Source: Priapulus caudatus (lineage: Eukaryota; Priapulida; Priapulimorpha; Priapulimorphida; Priapulidae). Taken from it: a stretch of DNA of 64,000 bases. A model generated the notes under the pieces. That model made no database searches, was not told where the DNA came from, and worked only from the letters and a program-made list of their open reading frames with translations. The stretch is taken from positions 557,646 to 621,645 of the forward strand of contig NW_014577081.1 of the NCBI RefSeq assembly GCF_000485595.1, given 5' to 3'. Positions 60,501 through 64,000 of the stretch are shown here, piece after piece. Within the stretch, counting starts at the first letter, position 1. Each line of letters starts with the position of its first letter. Both the position numbers and the translations under genes were made by a program.

Positions 60501-62710
60501 CTGAGCGAATAACCGGCCGACAACATCCCACACTCATGAAACCTAACGACAGTGTGGTTTCTGTAGAGCGTAATGAGGGTGTGACCTCTCTACATGAGGG
60601 AGTGACCTCTCTACAGCGTAATGAGGGCGTGGCCTCTCTACAGCATGAGGGCATGGTCTCTCTACAGCATGAGGGTGTGGCCACTCTACAGCATGAGGGT
60701 GTGACCTCTCTACAGCGCAATGAGGGCGTGGCCTCTCTACAGCGTAATGAGGGCGTGGCATCTCTACAGCAGAATGAGGGCGTGGCCTCTCTACAGCATA
60801 ATGAGGGTGTGGCCTCTCTACAGCGTAATGAGGGTGTTGATTCTCTACAGTATAATGATAATGTGATTTGTGCTTCATCCTCTAATACACCCTACAAACG
60901 GTCCAGTTTTGTATCGCAGGTCCCTGTCTATAGCGGCCGCAGTGGGGAACAGTCATCACCTAGCTCTGCTCCTGGCTTGCAGTCTGCTTTTGGAAATGTG
61001 CCCTCTGCAGGAAATTTGACCAGTTCATCTAGGGGACATGGTATTAGCTACACAGACAGAGACGTGTCTGCTGCTCGAGGACAAGGTCAATTGTGGGGCC
61101 ATAGTTCATATGGAGGTTCGTATGGAGGTGTGTTGCCTCCTTCTGCACTTGATTATGACATGCATGCGCAGCATGGTCCATTGGATTTCAGTCGGTACAG
61201 CAGGCCTGGTTCAACTGCTGGCCAGAACGTTGGCAACATGGTAGCTTGGAGCAACATGGGATTAATGTCAAGTAGTCCTCGGGGGGAGACGCCCTGTAGT
61301 GACCGATCATCTGGGGGTGGGACCACGCCCGATAGTACCTCCACTATGCAGCACGCCTCCCGATTGTCTGCCCAGTCCCACCAGACAGTTTCCCGATACC
61401 CTGCCCAGTCCCAACAGCCAACTTCTCAATTCCCCACTCAGTCTCCCTTGACCACTTCTCAGTTTCCCGCTCAGTCTTCACTGACCACTGCTCTATTCTC
61501 TGGCCATTCCCACCCAATGTCTTCTCAGTTCCACCAGCCAACTTCACAATCCCCTTCCTCCCAGTCTAATCAGGTACATAGATTTCCTACCCAGTCCCAC
61601 CAAACAACTTTGCTTACCCCTGCCCAGTCCCACCAGTCGGTTTCCCAACTCCCTGCCCAGTCCCACCAGCCTGCTTCCCAACTACCTGCCCAGACCCACC
61701 AGCAGGCCTCCCAACTCCCTGCTCAGACTCACCAGCCTGCTTCCCAACTCCCTGTCCAGTCCCACCAGCAGGTTTCCAAACTCCCTGCCCAGTCCCACCA
61801 GCCTGCTTCCCAACTACCTGCCCAGACCCACCAGCCGGCTTCCCAACTCCCTGCCCAGTCCCACCATCCTGCTTCCCAACTCCCTGTCCAGTCCCACCAG
61901 CCGGCTTCCCAACTCCCTGCCCAGTCCCACCATACTTCCCAACTCCCTGCCCAGTCCCACCATCCTGCTTCCCAACTCCCTGTCCAGTCCCACCAGCCGG
62001 CTTCCCAACTCCCTGCCCAGTCCCACCATTCTGCTTCCCAACTCCCTACCCAGCCCCACCAGCAGGCTTCGAAAATCCCTGCCCAGACCCACCAACCAGC
62101 TTCACGTTCTCCCGCACAGTCCCGCCAGGCTGCTTTTTGCTCCCCGTCTCAGATGCAGCAGCCCATCACAATGCAGGAGGGGCCTTTGAGTGATCGCAGC
62201 TATATGCTAAGACAGCCGGCTGGCGAGTCTTCAGCCTTTCGATCACTGTCCCCTCCACAGGAGAGCCTTCCTTATCGCCCCATGCATGCGGAGAACCAGG
62301 CGTTAGCAGACAGCTATCCGATGTCGATGGGATATGGGGTGGCGGGCCTCCCCTACCGACCCCCACAGCACTGGGGAGGTATGCACGGGGGCACCACCAC
62401 CAGCTCTACATATGGCGCCCCCTACTCTCTCAACCCTCCAGCCTCCCAATTCACACCATTTCCCGATGCTGCTTATCCAGGCATGGGTTTTGGTGCATCC
62501 GCTTCCCCTTGGTATGCACATGGACTCTACCCCCAGTACTCCGGGTACGCGGCACCAGAGTACGGTATGCAGGGTAGATCAGACCAGGGGTCATTCCCAA
62601 ACTGGGAAGACTTGGCTAGTGGACGATGGGGAGAGGTGGGAAGCTCTGAAATGGGAACGGTGCCTAAAAACGAGAATGAGTGCGATGAAAGAAAGTATGA
62701 AGACTTGTAA
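40309..62710 (+). CDS. RAD54L2: RAD54L2/ARIP4 SNF2-family ATPase, 24 exons
   Basis: RAD54L2 (ARIP4) is a nuclear SNF2-type DNA-translocating ATPase that in vertebrates binds steroid receptors, sumoylated proteins and topoisomerase 2 complexes. Exons: 40309-40399, 40798-41184, 43631-44334, 44469-44608, 45322-45535, 45736-45859, 46361-46513, 47140-47261, 47400-47558, 47917-48033, 48390-48606, 49066-49254, 53180-53294, 53578-53805, 54237-54411, 54838-55006, 55347-55570, 55835-55953, 56075-56290, 56466-56671, 57377-57552, 57931-58082, 58482-58684, 59037-62710. They total 8274 nt, exactly 2758 codons (2757 aa), with consistent phase. The human protein is about 1470 aa. Motor motifs: [15 protein letters not shown] (Walker A, about 731-735), [12 protein letters not shown] (DEGH box, about 889-892), [63 protein letters not shown], and [20 protein letters not shown] with Q (arginine fingers). 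All are intact. Gene identity rests on the DEGH form, [31 protein letters not shown]-like and EPFxHExLLLxRKDxxLT blocks. Confidence 0.95.
41204..41688 (+). mobile_element. Helitron-like element, copy 2
   Basis: Begins TTACCTCCGCCCACCAACGG, has eight or so GTTAGTGT units, then a duplicated block of about 66 bp (GCGAGCGTGTACATGTGAGC, then GAGCAGCAGCAACGAGCGGC). It ends GCACTCTCCGTGAGTGC-ACTCTGTCTAG, then T. It lies 20 bp after the RAD54L2 exon 2 donor. Confidence 0.5.
41928..42100 (+). repeat. tRNA-derived SINE
   Basis: An A-box-like TGGCGCAGTGGACTAATTG and a B-box-like GGGTTCGAGTCCC are spaced as in a tRNA head. A pyrimidine/AT-rich tail follows. The anticodon stem is imperfect (CCT would be the anticodon), so it is more likely a SINE than a tRNA gene. 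In RAD54L2 intron 2. Confidence 0.55.
42735..42850. repeat. 45-bp tandem repeat, about 2.5 copies
   Basis: CTTTTAAGGGTGTGATTTTT, then TGGAGCTCTCCATCATGCCT, repeated. GGAGCTCTCC is itself palindromic. Confidence 0.85.
42985..43195. repeat. (GGGAT)n satellite with variants
   Basis: Pentamer GGGAT with GGCAT, GATAT and GCGAT variants, in RAD54L2 intron 2. Confidence 0.9.
43250..43292 (+). mobile_element. Possible Helitron 3' terminus
   Basis: The hairpin CCGGGCAACGCCGGG is followed after 8 nt by CTAG and then T. The 5' end is not identified. Confidence 0.35.
47917..56671 (+). CDS. RAD54L2: RAD54L2 SNF2 motor (exons 10-20)
   Basis: Residues about 699-1356. RecA-like lobe 1 spans exons 10-16: [22 protein letters not shown] (motif Ia); [68 protein letters not shown]; and [20 protein letters not shown]. 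Lobe 2 spans exons 18-20. Between the lobes, exons 16-17 form a Ser/Pro-rich insertion that carries [10 protein letters not shown], an AT-hook core. Exon 12 holds a basic insertion ([20 protein letters not shown]). The conserved exon 10-14 region is interrupted by the 3.9-kb minisatellite intron. Confidence 0.93.
49256..53035. repeat. 44-bp minisatellite, roughly 85 copies
   Basis: Unit: CATGCCGGCCCATCTAACCA, then CAGCAGTCTTACACAGCCCT, then GTAA. The first 6-7 units (to about 49545) are almost identical and exactly 44 bp. After that most units carry single-base insertions, mostly G or C. The last unit is clean. The array starts at the donor of RAD54L2 exon 12 (GTACGTGCACAGCCCTGTCA) and fills most of intron 12. 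A non-repeat insert interrupts it at about 52575-52640. Confidence 0.95.
53806..54075 (+). repeat. Decayed tandem copies of the RAD54L2 exon 14 end
   Basis: The exon end CACAGCCTCCTCGAGGGTTT, then CGTGCAGAG, then the donor GTGTGTGC, is echoed at about 53850 (ACAGCCTCCTCAAGGGTTTA), 53908 (CAGCCTCCTCAAGGGCGTTT) and 53973 (GCAGCCTGTTGCAGGGTTTC). Two of them carry AGAGGTGTG or GGAGGTATG donor-like ends. Confidence 0.75.
56662..56730 (+). repeat. Splice donor triplication, 23 bp x 3
   Basis: GCATGTCAGGTGAGACTAGC, then AGT, occurs three times head to tail. The first copy contains the last codons of RAD54L2 exon 20 (GMS) and its GGTGAGAC donor. The other two are intronic and carry identical donor sequences. 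Confidence 0.97.
56877..57219 (-). mobile_element. GATTACGTCAC MITE, copy 2
   Basis: Inverted relative of 29840-30208, with ends TTAAAGTGATTACGTCAC / GTGACGTAATCAATTTAA. Lies in RAD54L2 intron 20. Confidence 0.8.
57553..57695. repeat. (GT)n microsatellite fused to the exon 21 donor
   Basis: The donor of RAD54L2 exon 21 (CTCACAAAG then GTGTGTGTG) is the first unit of a TG/CG-rich repeat of about 140 bp. Confidence 0.9.
59037..62710 (+). CDS. RAD54L2: RAD54L2 giant last exon (1224 codons)
   Basis: Residues about 1534-2757. The start is conserved with ARIP4 ([20 protein letters not shown] matches the family's 'HIIRGTKGTYIRTSDGRIF'-type block). The rest is a low-complexity tail of four repeat arrays: GAPSSAR x3 (59455-59520); about nine copies of a 15-aa unit like [15 protein letters not shown] (60000-60450); 8- to 9-aa units (R/H)NEGVASLQ (60560-60860, about 12 copies); and 11-aa [11 protein letters not shown] (61362-62110, about 20 copies). 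The C terminus is Tyr/Gly/Pro-rich ([20 protein letters not shown]), as in human ARIP4, and ends KYEDL, stop at 62708-62710. The tail nearly doubles the protein relative to vertebrates and is probably disordered. Confidence 0.9.
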
Positions 62711-63339
62711 ACGAAATCTGTCAGTCTCGTAGAGTGTGTGATAGGAGAATCCGAACGGATAGAGAGGAACGAGGTCTGACGTAGTACACGGCTTGGTTAT
62801 TGCACATGCTGTCCTATTATAGTCAAGCAGCACAGATTATAAGCAGAGCAGTTTATATTGCACCAAAGGTCGTGAAATCATTTGTGTTGTGCACCAAATA
62901 TATATATATACTGTTTTAAGCCGATAGGAGGCTTAACATGGGTATTGCGTAATGAACGTGACATTTATGTATTAATTATAATGCATCACACACGCACACG
63001 CGCATGCACACACCTACACACCTGCACCTACATTTACACCTACACCTACGCTGTTGAAGTCTGATACTGCGTGAGACGAGAACTCAATAAAACGATCAAC
63101 TGATATACAGATGTTAGAAATGAGTGGCATAAAGCATTACCATGTTGGGGCTCCGGATGCAATCATATACTTGGTCAACATTACATTGTTAGTACTACAG
63201 ATGAGGGTGGCCGATGCCTGCGTGCATTTAATTAGTTATCCTCGTTAATAGCCGTTAATTATCGTCACATTTTCTCCTAGATTACGTAAGATCATGCACG
63301 GTACCGTGACTATATATATAGGAGGATCAGCCTCTTGAC
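62711..63339. other. RAD54L2 3'UTR and flank
   Basis: AATAAA at 63086-63091 is the best polyadenylation signal, about 375 nt after the stop. There is a short TATA repeat near 62898 and CACACC-type repeat at 62987-63050. Confidence 0.6.
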
Positions 63340-63535
63340 TTGTACCTTTGACCCCAGCTTCGGACATCCAACTCGTTTTTGGACGATCCCCCGCCGATGT
63401 GCCGAATGATCGTGACCGGTACGTCGATGCGGTTAAAGATTTGTGCCCAACTGTTGACGAACGGGACGCACGGACGGCACGGGACGATCGGCGATTCTAC
63501 AAGCTGCATCTGACTATGTCAGATGAGCTAAAAGT
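63340..63535 (-). mobile_element. About 1-kb interspersed element, truncated copy 3
   Basis: Shares CCCAACTGTTGACGAACG, TTCTACAAGCTGCATCTGAC and GTCAGATGAGCTAAAA with copy 1 (about 7580-7672), in the same orientation. Only this end is present. Confidence 0.75.
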
Positions 63536-64000
63536 TATCGCTCCAAATATTTTTTGGGTCATTATTTGTACTGTACAGCGATTAACCAGAATTATTTTTC
63601 TTGAGAACGTCTATGCATCGCTTGATGCACAATGCTATATATGGTGCACCAACAAATGCATATTCCGGGCATGGTTTCAACTTGTGCATAAAAGTACCAT
63701 CGACATACCAACATGTAATTGGTTTTTCGCAAGTAGGCACATCTGACCAAGACGGTGCTAGCTTTTCTTACTTGCACACACTTCTGGATCTGACTACTGT
63801 TAGTAATTCAATCGTACACTCATCTTTTCTTCACAAATTCCACTTTGTTGACTATTTGGCATACATCCTACGATACTCGGTGTAATTGGCCCAAAACGGG
63901 GCCTGGTAACTGACTGTAAGATGAATTGTACGATACACGCGTCCCCACGGCTTGTATTTCTACAATAAAGATTAGCTGCAGCTTTAAAAATTGCCTTTAC
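63536..64000. other. Right edge, nothing recognised
   Basis: AT-rich with fortuitous ORFs. CAATAAAG near 63963 could be a polyadenylation signal of an unknown transcript. Confidence 0.4.

Noticed and set aside
61814-62095. Minus-strand GLGRELGS repeat ORF
   Set aside because: Shadow of the sense [11 protein letters not shown] array.

Overview
This is a nuclear segment of an animal genome. It is AT-rich overall and has many introns. It carries spliced single-copy metazoan housekeeping genes and a dense load of MITEs, non-LTR retrotransposon fragments and microsatellites. It also has two short runs of N (15343-15365 and 32029-32053), so it is a draft scaffold. The gene set (TCEA, PRMT6, C2orf69, PRPF18, RAD54L2) and TTAGGG-type interstitial repeats fit an invertebrate metazoan; the repeat style suggests a marine invertebrate, but I cannot name the clade. 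No bacterial operon, phage or CRISPR is present.

Five genes can be assembled exon by exon with consistent reading phase across nearly every junction. (1) TCEA (TFIIS, transcription elongation) lies on the minus strand, 8930 down to 1979, with 7 exons and 305 aa. It includes a 69-nt first exon far upstream of the rest. (2) PRMT6 (arginine methyltransferase) lies on the plus strand, 12971-16578, with 7 exons. One of its introns holds an assembly gap and a GC-rich exon that looks like the PAS-B start of a bHLH-PAS transcription factor. (3) C2orf69 lies on the plus strand, 17058-18531, with 2 exons and a single in-frame TAG. (4) PRPF18 (spliceosomal step-two factor) lies on the plus strand, 21599-32475, with 9 exons and 351 aa. 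(5) RAD54L2/ARIP4 (SNF2-family ATPase) lies on the plus strand, 40309-62710, with 24 exons and about 2757 aa. Its tail is very long and built of repeats.

Layout: 1-1978 is intergenic flank. 8931-12970 between the divergent TCEA and PRMT6 genes is almost entirely nested inverted-repeat elements. 18532-21598 holds repeats and a large foldback at the PRPF18 promoter side. PRPF18 intron 1 (about 5 kb) holds an RT fragment, several MITEs and a GC-rich island. 32476-40308 is a repeat-filled intergenic desert with a truncated non-LTR element. 62711-64000 is the 3' flank.

The five genes are not a pathway, although several act in nuclear gene expression (elongation, arginine methylation, splicing, chromatin remodelling). 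I found no convincing new multi-gene system. The most unusual observations are: the orphan PAS exon inside PRMT6; the nonsense codon in C2orf69; a 3.8-kb 44-bp minisatellite that starts at a RAD54L2 splice donor; a threefold tandem copy of another RAD54L2 splice donor; a general association of tandem repeats with 5' splice sites; and the lineage-specific repeat tail of RAD54L2.
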